A stretch of DNA of 34,787 nt from Streptomyces sp. sk2.1 (GTDB taxonomy: Bacteria; Actinomycetota; Actinomycetes; Streptomycetales; Streptomycetaceae). Positions 26,322-34,155 of this stretch are shown piece after piece. The translations under genes were made by a program, and so were the position numbers. The notes under the pieces are model-generated. The model saw only the letters and a program-made list of their open reading frames with translations, searched no databases and was not told the DNA's origin. Positions within the stretch are counted from its first letter, which is position 1. Every line of letters begins with the position of its first letter. Location: assembly GCF_008120935.1 (NCBI RefSeq), contig NZ_RDBO01000077.1:1352787-1387573 (forward strand), read 5' to 3'.

Positions 26322-27155
26322 GTGGCAGAACAGACAACTCTTCCCGAGGGCGTCGGCGATCCGACGAGCACGCCCGACGGTGGCACGACCGGCCCCGGCA
26401 AGCGGCCGGAGACGCCCGGTACGAAGCCGGACGCGGCCGTCGTGCGCGACGCGCTCGGCGTCGGCATAGCCGTCGGCCTCTCCGGCTTCGCCTTCGGCGT
26501 GACCTCGGCCGGCTCGGGGCTGAGCCTCCTGCAGACCTGCGTGCTCAGCCTCGCCGTCTTCACCGGCGCCTCGCAGTTCGCCCTCGTCGGCGCCCTCGCC
26601 GCGGGTGGCAACCCGTACACCGCCGCCGCCGGGGCCTTCTTCCTCGGCGTGCGCAACTCGTTCTACGGACTGCGGCTGTCGCAGCTGCTGGCGCTTCCGC
26701 GACCGCTCCGCCCCTTCGCCGCCCAGTGGGTCATCGACGAGACGACCGCGGTGACCCTGCCGCAGCCGACCCGGCGGGCGGCCCGGATCGGCTTCGCCGT
26801 CACCGGACTCACCCTCTACGTGCTGTGGAACCTGACCACGCTGCTGGGCGCACTCGGGGCGGAGGCACTCGGCGACACCGAGACCTGGGGGCTGGACGCG
26901 GCATCGCCCGCGGTCTTCCTCGCCCTGCTGGCACCGATGCTGAGGACCACCACCGAACGCGTCACCGCCGCCCTCGCGGTCCTGCTCGTGCTCGGCCTGC
27001 TGCCGGTGCTGCCCGCGGGCGTCCCCGTCCTGCTGTCCGCGCTCGCCGCACCCGCCGTCCTCTTCCTGAACGGGCGCCGCGACGGTACGGCGCGCGCGGC
27101 GGAGGGGCGCCGGGAGCCGGACCGGTCCGCGGCCGGCACGGAGGAGAACCGATGA
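26322..27155 (+). CDS. azlC: AzlC-family amino-acid exporter, large subunit
   Basis: The 277-residue protein has a Gly/Pro/Thr-rich N-tail of about 40 residues, then AzlC-type membrane segments (ALGVGIAVGLSGFAFG, FTGASQFALVGALAAGG, GVRNSFYGL). The FTGASQF and RNSFYG motifs are typical of the family. AzlC with AzlD exports branched-chain amino acids and analogues such as 4-azaleucine; the substrate here is inferred. GTG 26322 has no good ribosome site, so translation is probably coupled to the regulator gene 10 bases upstream. It overlaps azlD by 4 bases. Confidence 0.9.
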   Translation: MAEQTTLPEGVGDPTSTPDGGTTGPGKRPETPGTKPDAAVVRDALGVGIAVGLSGFAFGVTSAGSGLSLLQTCVLSLAVFTGASQFALVGALAAGGNPYTAAAGAFFLGVRNSFYGLRLSQLLALPRPLRPFAAQWVIDETTAVTLPQPTRRAARIGFAVTGLTLYVLWNLTTLLGALGAEALGDTETWGLDAASPAVFLALLAPMLRTTTERVTAALAVLLVLGLLPVLPAGVPVLLSALAAPAVLFLNGRRDGTARAAEGRREPDRSAAGTEENR

Positions 27156-27463
27156 ACGTCTGGATCGCCATCGCGCTGACCGCGGCCAGCTGCTACCTCG
27201 CCAAACTGCTGGGGCTGCTGGTGCCCGCGGGAGTGCTGGAACGCCCGCTCACCCGGCGCCTCGCGGCGCTGCTGCCCGTGGCGCTCCTGGCGGCACTCAC
27301 CGCGCAGCAGACGTTCGGCGACGGCCGGCACCTGACCCTGGACGCCAGGGGCGTGGGTCTCGCCGCGGCGGCGCTCGCCCTGGCCCTGCGCGCGCCCTTC
27401 CTCGTGGTCGTGGGATCCGCCGTGGCCGTCACGGCAGGGGTGCGCGCCCTCGGCTGGGCCTGA
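27152..27463 (+). CDS. azlD: AzlD-family amino-acid exporter, small subunit
   Basis: The 103-residue hydrophobic protein has three to four membrane segments (start MNVWIAIALTAASCYLAK; LLPVALLAALTAQQTF; end FLVVVGSAVAVTAGVRAL), as in the AzlD family. ATG 27152 overlaps the azlC stop (ATGA), and GGAGGAG precedes it. It is the partner subunit of AzlC. A modest GC-rich hairpin (about 27468-27485) may end the operon. Confidence 0.9.
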   Translation: MNVWIAIALTAASCYLAKLLGLLVPAGVLERPLTRRLAALLPVALLAALTAQQTFGDGRHLTLDARGVGLAAAALALALRAPFLVVVGSAVAVTAGVRALGWA

Positions 27464-27513
27464 TCCGGGCCCCGCGGCCGGGGCCGGCCGGGCGGAGGAC
27501 CACCATCACCCGG

Positions 27514-27565
27514 CGATCATCCGGCAGCGATCGAGCGGGAGGCCCCGATCGCCCGGCAGCGACCG
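27514..27565 (+). repeat. Two 20-bp direct repeats, 32-bp period
   Basis: CGATCATCCGGCAGCGATCG (27514-27533) and CGATCGCCCGGCAGCGACCG (27546-27565) agree at 17 of 20 positions. They lie in the short gap between convergent azlD and the minus-strand gene at 27601. Confidence 0.6.
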
Positions 27566-27600
27566 GGCGCGCCGGCGGGTGCCCGCCCCGGCCACCGGCC

Positions 27601-28515
27601 TCAGCCGAGGCCGCGACCATGGGCGCGCAGCGTCAGAAGCGCCTTGAGGGTCACGATGGGCCGCCCCTCCAGGGCGGTGCCCGGAGCCCACTGCCGCCAG
27701 TTGACCGGCCAGCCGCCGTCCGCCTGCTGCTCGGCCGCGAGATGGTCCAGCGAGCGGGACAGCTCCTCGTCGGTGAACCAGCGGCGGGCGAGCGACCCGG
27801 GCGTACGGGCGTAGTCGTACGGGAAGTGCTGCTCACCCGGTGCGTACCCGGCCGCCACGGGGTACTCGTCGCGCCGCTCAGGGTCGAGCACGGCGAGCCG
27901 CTGGTCGCGCACCAGCCGCCCCAGCCGGTCGGCGGCCGCCTCCGCCCTGGCCCGGTCCGGGGCGCCGTCCAGAAAGGCGAGCGCCGCCTCGATCTCGTAC
28001 GGATGCGACCGGTCCAGGGCCTCGACCGCTGCCCAGCAGAAGTCGGTCGCCCGGAAGAGCCAGGCGTGCCACACCGCGTTGCGGTGCAGGAGCCCGACGA
28101 CGGGACCGGTCGTCAGCAGCTCCGGGGGCGGGTCGTCGATGACCGGGATGAACGGCGCGACGGGATAGCCGCGTTGTGTCGGCAGGAGGGCGGGCAGCGC
28201 GCCCTCCCTGGTCGACACCTCGGTGAGGAAGCGGCAGATCCGCTCCACCCGGGGACCGCCGCAGCGGTCGATGGAGTCGAGCACGCTGAGCGCGTGCGCG
28301 GTGTGCAGCGGCTGACTCACGGGGCCGCGCAGGTCGGGTTCGAGCGCGTGCCCGTAGCCGCCGTCCTCGTTCAGGTAGGCGGCGAGCGCGGTCTCCACGG
28401 CGTCCGCACTTCCTTTCAGGAAGTGATGGGCGAACCGCCGTTGTTCCAGGACGCGGGCCGTGAGCCAGATGAACTGCTCGGCGCGCTTGAGGGGACTTGT
28501 TCCGGTTCCAGCCAT
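27601..28515 (-). CDS. Alpha/alpha-toroid-like protein of unknown function
   Basis: The 304-residue protein has at least two QxxDGGW-like stretches: AYLNEDGGYGHALEPDLRG near residue 45 and AAEQQADGGWPVNW near residue 265. These are characteristic of prenyltransferase/squalene-cyclase alpha-toroids. The DxDD catalytic motif of class II cyclases is not seen, so enzymatic cyclase activity is unlikely; a binding or structural role is possible. ATG 28515 starts close to the divergent DUF3046 gene (79 bases apart). Third-position GC is strong, so it is a real gene; the function is not known. Confidence 0.85.
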   Translation of the reverse strand: MAGTGTSPLKRAEQFIWLTARVLEQRRFAHHFLKGSADAVETALAAYLNEDGGYGHALEPDLRGPVSQPLHTAHALSVLDSIDRCGGPRVERICRFLTEVSTREGALPALLPTQRGYPVAPFIPVIDDPPPELLTTGPVVGLLHRNAVWHAWLFRATDFCWAAVEALDRSHPYEIEAALAFLDGAPDRARAEAAADRLGRLVRDQRLAVLDPERRDEYPVAAGYAPGEQHFPYDYARTPGSLARRWFTDEELSRSLDHLAAEQQADGGWPVNWRQWAPGTALEGRPIVTLKALLTLRAHGRGLG

Positions 28516-28594
28516 GGACCGACCGTAGGGCGGTAAGCGCTCTCGGCAAGACGTAGCGGCCGGGCTGCACTCTCAGGAGCGCGATACTGAGGTC

Positions 28595-28789
28595 ATGCGG
28601 TTGACGATTTTCTGGGAACGGATGGCGGACCACTTCGGCGCGGCGTACGCCGACTCCTTCGCGCGCGATCATGTGATGGCCGAGCTCGGCGGGCAGACGG
28701 TGCACCAGGCGCTGGCCTCGGGCTGGGAGACGAAGGACGTCTGGCGCGGTGTCTGCGCGGCGGTCGGCATCCCCGAGGACAAGCGTTGA
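28595..28789 (+). CDS. DUF3046 protein
   Basis: The 64-residue protein (start MRLTIFWERMADHFG; then SFARDHVMAELGGQTVHQAL; end WRGVCAAVGIPED) matches the actinobacterial DUF3046 family, which is often found a few genes upstream of recA. CTGAGG precedes ATG 28595. The function is unknown; it is a predicted soluble helical protein. The 163 bases to the next start contain two hairpins. Confidence 0.9.
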   Translation: MRLTIFWERMADHFGAAYADSFARDHVMAELGGQTVHQALASGWETKDVWRGVCAAVGIPEDKR

Positions 28790-28901
28790 CCCCCGGCCCG
28801 CGGTACGCCGGCCGGTTCCCGATCCGCCGTTGGCGGGCAGCGCCTTCCGGCCATGATCGACAAGAGGTCTTTCCCGGCCCGTCGGCCGCCGGACCAGCCC
28901 T

Positions 28902-28945
28902 GTTGTCCGGGGCGGACAACGTCTCGTCACCGTCGTAGGCGAGAC
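28902..28945 (+). promoter_or_regulatory. Back-to-back inverted repeats before the AI-2E-family gene
   Basis: GTTGTCCG-GGG-CGGACAAC (28902-28920) is immediately followed by GTCTCG ... CGAGAC (28921-28926 with 28940-28945). The second dyad ends 7 bases before GTG 28953 and next to the CTGGAG ribosome site, so it could affect translation. The first may be an operator. No regulator is identified. Confidence 0.4.
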
Positions 28946-28952
28946 TGGAGCC

Positions 28953-30218
28953 GTGGCACCGACAGACGAGACAGCACAGAACCAGCCGCTTTCCACCCCG
29001 CCCGTCCCTCCACGGACACCGCCCTCCGACAGCACCGGATCGGCCCGCATGCCCTCGTGGCTGCCGCGTGCCATGGTGCTCGCCCTGGCGCTCTACGCCT
29101 GTTTCCGGCTCGGCAGTTGGGCGTTCGACCAGCTCATCGGGCTGCTGATCAATGTGCTGATCGCGTTCTTCCTGGCGCTCGCCATCGAACCGGCGGTGAG
29201 CAGGATGTCGGCGCGCGGCATACGCCGGGGCTTCGCCACCTTCCTGGTCTTCCTCGCCGTGCTGATCGCCGGAGTGGGCTTCGTCGTCCTGCTCGGCTCC
29301 ATGCTCGCGGGCCAGATCGCCGACATGGTCGAGGAGTTCCCGAAGTACCTGGACTCGGTGATCAACTGGGTCAACCAGACCTTCCGCACCGACCTCTCCC
29401 GGGTCGAGATCCAGGACAGCGTGCTCCATTCCGACTGGCTGCAGAAGTACGTGCAGAACAGCGCGACCGGAGTGCTCGACATCTCCACCACCGTCCTCGG
29501 CGGGCTGTTCCGGCTCCTGACGATCTTCCTGTTCTCGTTCTACTTCGCGGCCGACGGGCCCAGGCTGCGGCGCGCCCTGTGCTCCGTGCTGCCGCCCGCC
29601 AGGCAGGCCGAGGTCCTGCGGGCCTGGGAGATCGCGGTGGACAAGACCGGCGGCTACCTCTACTCGCGCGGTCTGATGGCACTCATCTCCGGGGTCGCGC
29701 ACTACGTCCTGCTGGTGATCCTCGGGGTTCCGTACGCGCCCGCGCTCGCCGTCTGGGTGGGTCTGGTCTCCCAATTCATCCCCACGATCGGCACGTACCT
29801 GGCGGGCGCGCTGCCGATGCTGATCGCGTTCACCGTCGACCCGTGGTACGCGGTGTGGGTGCTCGGCTTCGTCGTGATCTACCAGCAGTTCGAGAACTAC
29901 GCGCTCCAGCCCAAGCTCACCTCCAAGACGGTCGACATCCACCCGGCGGTCGCCTTCGGGTCGGTCATCGCGGGCACGGCGCTGATGGGCGCCGTGGGCG
30001 CGCTGATCGCGATCCCGGCCGTCGCCACGCTCCAGGCGTTCCTCGGCGCGTACGTGAAGCGGTACGACGTGACGGACGACCCACGGGTGCACGGGCAGAG
30101 CCGACGGCGCGGCGAGCCGCTGCTCTCCCGGCTGCGCCGGGCCTGGCGTGTGCCCGAGGAGGACGGGAACGGCCGGAGCGCCGACGCCGGGGACCGGGAG
30201 GACCCGGAGCGGCCCTGA
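28953..30218 (+). CDS. AI-2E-family (PerM/TqsA-like) membrane transporter
   Basis: The 421-residue protein has about eight membrane segments: paired helices at the N-terminus, one about 90-115, a soluble insertion about 120-190 (EFPKYLDSVINWVNQTF), then several more. It has the family's C-terminal motifs (QFIPTIGTYLAGALP, IYQQFENYALQPKL). Pro/Thr-rich and charged tails lie at the two ends. Family members export small molecules or act as sodium/proton antiporters; the AI-2 name comes from TqsA and implies nothing about substrate here. GTG 28953 has CTGGAG upstream. It is convergent with the ankyrin gene (36-base gap). Confidence 0.9.
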   Translation: MAPTDETAQNQPLSTPPVPPRTPPSDSTGSARMPSWLPRAMVLALALYACFRLGSWAFDQLIGLLINVLIAFFLALAIEPAVSRMSARGIRRGFATFLVFLAVLIAGVGFVVLLGSMLAGQIADMVEEFPKYLDSVINWVNQTFRTDLSRVEIQDSVLHSDWLQKYVQNSATGVLDISTTVLGGLFRLLTIFLFSFYFAADGPRLRRALCSVLPPARQAEVLRAWEIAVDKTGGYLYSRGLMALISGVAHYVLLVILGVPYAPALAVWVGLVSQFIPTIGTYLAGALPMLIAFTVDPWYAVWVLGFVVIYQQFENYALQPKLTSKTVDIHPAVAFGSVIAGTALMGAVGALIAIPAVATLQAFLGAYVKRYDVTDDPRVHGQSRRRGEPLLSRLRRAWRVPEEDGNGRSADAGDREDPERP

Positions 30219-30254
30219 CCGCCCCGGGGCGCGGACGTGGGCGTTCCGTCCGGG

Positions 30255-31211
30255 TCAGTGGCTCCAGTGGTCGCGATCCGGCAGTTCGACCCACAGATCG
30301 GGAGGTCCGACCACGGCACGGGGACCGGTCGGACGCAGCCCCGCGAAGGCGCAGCAGTAGGCCACGGCGCTGTGCCGGTAGAGATAGGCGCTCAGGACTT
30401 CCCCGGAGGTGCCGTCCTCGTACGGGCCGCCACCCGGGTGCAGGTCCCAGCCCTCGATGACGCCGCAGCGGGCGATGCTGCCCTGGTTGCCGCTCTTGGG
30501 ATTGGCGTACAGGCCGTAACAGACGGTTCCGGCGGACAGCCGGGTCAGCACGCCCGGCATCTGCGGCGCGTATCCCCACGGCTGTGTCACGACGCAGCCG
30601 CCCGGTACGGACGTCACACCGATGATCCGCAGGCTCTCGTCCATGTCGTACTCGTACGGGTCGTCGAGTATCCCGCCGGCGACCTCGTCCCGCACCGGCG
30701 CCGCTTCCAGGCGGCGGACAGCTTCGGCCGCGTCGATCCCGGCCACGCAGGCGAGCCCGAAGCCGTCGTGATGGAACTCGCCCAGTGCCGCGAGGAGCCG
30801 ACGGGCCTCCCGCGCCGTCGCGCGCTCCGTGTCGGTCAGCCGCACCCCGGCCGGTACCGGGAACAGGTCCGGCGCCGGCCCCGCGAGGCCCAGCCGACCC
30901 GGTGACCAGCCGCCGAGCGACGGCCGCCAGGGATCGGCCCCGGCGGCGGCGAGGACCCGCGCGTTTTCCGGCTTCCCGGCCACGACGGCCTCCCACAGGG
31001 CCGTCACCCCGTTCTCCGGCGCGTCCACGTCCGCGACCCGTCCGGCCAACTCGGCGACGACCTCCGGCGAGCCGAACACCGCCGCACGATGCAGCGGCCG
31101 ACCCCCGCTCCACGCCTCCGGACCGGCGCCTTCGTCGAGACACCGGCGAACGTGGTCGTGGTCCGTCCAGTCCCGGCCCATGCCGGTCCAGCCGTTGTTC
31201 CCTGCCGTCAC
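30255..31211 (-). CDS. Ankyrin-repeat protein
   Basis: From GTG 31211 the protein is 318 residues. Two to three ankyrin-like repeats lie in residues about 10-105 (GGRPLHRAAVFGSPEVVAEL; NGVTALWEAVVAGKPENARVLAAAGADP). The remaining about 200 residues are of unknown fold (VTQPWGYAPQMPGVL, YANPKSGNQGS, ending near ELPDRDHW). GGAGGAGG lies right before GTG 31211 and is the strongest ribosome site in the area. The same frame stays open to ATG 31769, so a 504-residue fusion is formally possible, but the roughly 90 bases before 31211 use codons such as AGA, GGA, CCT and TGT that look non-coding. I favour a separate gene. Confidence 0.8.
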   Translation of the reverse strand: MTAGNNGWTGMGRDWTDHDHVRRCLDEGAGPEAWSGGRPLHRAAVFGSPEVVAELAGRVADVDAPENGVTALWEAVVAGKPENARVLAAAGADPWRPSLGGWSPGRLGLAGPAPDLFPVPAGVRLTDTERATAREARRLLAALGEFHHDGFGLACVAGIDAAEAVRRLEAAPVRDEVAGGILDDPYEYDMDESLRIIGVTSVPGGCVVTQPWGYAPQMPGVLTRLSAGTVCYGLYANPKSGNQGSIARCGVIEGWDLHPGGGPYEDGTSGEVLSAYLYRHSAVAYCCAFAGLRPTGPRAVVGPPDLWVELPDRDHWSH

Positions 31212-31769
31212 CGGTCCTCCTCCGACGTCGATCCGTACGGCTTCTCCGCTCCCACAAGGCTCACACACAGGTCTGACATCCGGCCGTTCGATCCTCCGTG
31301 GCGCGAGGGCGAGGGGCGGGCGCGGGGTGCCTTCGGTCCTTGCCGTGCCACCGGTGCGCGGAGCGCTGTCGGTGCCCACGGTGCTCGTGACGTCGCCGGC
31401 GTGCGCGGTGCCGTGGGAGTCCGTGGCGCTGGCGGTGCTCGTGGTGCCTTCGGTGCTCGTGGCGTCCTCGGTGTTCGTGGCGCCGTCGGACAGGTGGCGG
31501 GTGGCGGGCGAGGAGCCGTGTGCCTCGGCGCGGATGCGCTGCTTCATCGTGGGCGGCAGGGCCGTGTCACGCGGAAGGGCCCATCGCACCGACGGGGTGG
31601 TCGCGGTTGCCGCGGTCGGACCCGTGTGCTCCTGGTTCGTGGTGGTCGGCTCCGCCGCACCGTTCTCCGTGGCCGTCGCCGTGGCGCCCATGAGGCCCAG
31701 TGCGGCGAGAAGCGCGAAGAAGGCGGTGATGAAGGCGGTCCAGATGCTCTTGGCCTTGAAGGTGCTCAT
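31212..31769 (-). CDS. Membrane/secreted small protein gene running without stop into the ankyrin gene
   Basis: From ATG 31769 (GAGGGG site upstream) the product begins with a hydrophobic segment, residues 1-28 (MSTFKAKSIWTAFITAFFAL then LAALGL), as a signal or anchor. Next comes a block ending LPPTMKQRIRAEAHGSSP that resembles a family of small Streptomyces membrane proteins I recall as DUF6344 (from memory, unchecked). A Thr/Ser-rich imperfect repeat follows (about residues 97-150), and then non-coding-like sequence up to the ankyrin start. There is no stop codon in frame. The original stop was probably lost by repeat change or a frameshift, so the end coordinate marks the boundary of the next gene, not a stop. 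Confidence 0.55.
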
Positions 31770-31860
31770 GGCCCCTCACTTTCGGGTGGTCCGGTTTGCT
31801 TGCCTTTCTGATGATGTGTATGTGGCCTGCGATTTCCCGGACCCACGCCACCGGTGCGCG

Positions 31861-32006
31861 GATCTTCAGATGAACACCACTCGTATGGTTCAACCGGCCC
31901 GGACCGCCTGTGGATCGGTCACACCCGCGCCGTCCACCGGATCATGGACCGGCTCCGCGCCGACCATCCCGGGCTGCGCATCGAGGCGTGCGCGGGCGGT
32001 GGCGGC
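31861..32006 (+). pseudogene. Decayed fragment resembling GH36 alpha-galactosidase
   Basis: Positions 31902-32006 encode DRLWIGHTRAVHRIMDRLRA followed by DHPGLRIEACAGGGG. This closely follows the GH36 alpha-galactosidase segment with consensus LW..H...ly.lld.lr..hP.l.iEsCa.GGgR. Just upstream (31861-31901), in another frame, a D..MN..RMV..P string recalls the nucleophile region (KWDMNR). A frameshift would join the two. There is no start, no ribosome site and no remainder of the roughly 700-residue enzyme. It lies between the minus-strand gene at 31769 and the recA promoters. Recognition is by eye. Confidence 0.5.
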
Positions 32007-32036
32007 CCGAGGGTGGGCGGGTGTGGCGTGGTGCGC

Positions 32037-32063
32037 TTGACACTAAAATCGAACATCCATTCT
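32037..32063 (+). promoter_or_regulatory. Upstream recA promoter element with SOS-like box
   Basis: TTGACA (32037-32042) is followed by the box GAAC-ATCC-ATTC (32051-32062), an imperfect match to the Cheo/LexA site GAAC-N4-GTTC. The same box has been described upstream of recA in S. lividans. A clear TAnnnT -10 is lacking; TCTCAT at spacing 18 is the nearest. Repression by LexA is likely from the family knowledge. Confidence 0.6.
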
Positions 32064-32136
32064 CATGGGATTCCGGCCGGGGTTTCCCGGGCCCGACCGT
32101 GGAGTTGTCCACAGGCCGGGAGGACGTCGAGGCCCA

Positions 32137-32159
32137 TTGTCAGTGGCAGGGGTTAGCGT
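32137..32159 (+). promoter_or_regulatory. RecA-NDp (LexA-independent) promoter of recA
   Basis: TTGTCAGTG (32137-32145), exactly 8 bases, TAGCGT (32154-32159): a full match to the actinobacterial RecA-NDp consensus (TTGTCRGTG-N8-TAnnnT). The start would be near 32167, leaving a leader of about 36 bases. In mycobacteria this class depends on ClgR/ClpR, which is encoded at 17214-17597. Confidence 0.85.
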
Positions 32160-32202
32160 CTTTGACGTGAAGCGATCGACTCAAGCAAATCGGGTGGAAC
32201 CC

Positions 32203-33324
<1,122 letters not shown>

Positions 33325-33327
33325 ACC

Positions 33328-34059
33328 GTGACGCGTCGTACGGAGTGGCCGGTCGGCGTCACCGACCACGGCGTCGACCCCGGCCACGAATTCGCCGCGG
33401 GGTACACGACCGGGTCCGGGGACACGTACGGGCCGGAGACCGATTACGGTCACGGCACCGATTCGGGCCCCGGATCCGGCGAGGGGGCGGGTCGCCGTAC
33501 CCGCTCCCGCACCAGGAGCAGCGGCTCCCCCTCCTCGTCGAGGGCCGAGAAGGGGGAGTCGCGAGACCCGGTCGAGCAGGCGCGCAACATCTGCCTGCGA
33601 CTGCTCACCGGGACCCCGCGCACGCGGAAGCAGCTCGCCGACGCCCTGCGCAAACGGGAGATCCCGGATGAGGCGGCCGAGGAAGTGCTCTCGCGCTTCG
33701 AGGACGTCGGGCTGATCGACGATGCCGCGTTCGCGGACGCCTGGGTGGAGTCCCGGCACCACGGACGAGGGCTGGCCCGGCGTGCTCTCGTCCGGGAGCT
33801 GCGGACCAAGGGGGTTTCCTCCGACGTGATCGACGAGGCCATCGGGCAGCTCGACTCCGAGCAGGAGGAGGCCACCGCCCGGGAGCTGGTCGCGCGCAAG
33901 CTGCGCTCGACCCGTGGCCTCGACCGGGACAAGAGACTGCGCCGCCTCGCGGGCATGCTCGCCCGCAAGGGCTACGGGGAGGGCATGGCGCTGCGCGTGG
34001 TGCGGCAGGCACTGGAGGAAGAGGGGGAGGACACCGAAGGGCTGGACGAGCCGTTCTGA
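33328..34059 (+). CDS. recX: RecA regulator RecX
   Basis: RecX (243 residues) inhibits RecA filament growth and activity. A disordered N-terminal extension of about 85 residues (Gly/Thr/Asp-, then Arg/Ser-rich) precedes the RecX core: three helix-bundle repeats from about residue 90 (CLRLLTGTPRTRKQLADAL; GLIDDAAFADAWVESR; RRLAGMLARKGY). GTG 33328 lies 3 bases after the recA stop, so it is translated from recA mRNA. There is no strong ribosome site of its own, which fits a lower expression level. Confidence 0.95.
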   Translation: MTRRTEWPVGVTDHGVDPGHEFAAGYTTGSGDTYGPETDYGHGTDSGPGSGEGAGRRTRSRTRSSGSPSSSRAEKGESRDPVEQARNICLRLLTGTPRTRKQLADALRKREIPDEAAEEVLSRFEDVGLIDDAAFADAWVESRHHGRGLARRALVRELRTKGVSSDVIDEAIGQLDSEQEEATARELVARKLRSTRGLDRDKRLRRLAGMLARKGYGEGMALRVVRQALEEEGEDTEGLDEPF

Positions 34060-34155
34060 CCGGACCGGACAGACACCGTGCGGTGGCGTGCGAGGGAACC
34101 TGCGAGACGTCGGGGGGCGACTCGTGGTGGTGGCAGGCCGATGCGCGGGGAGGCG

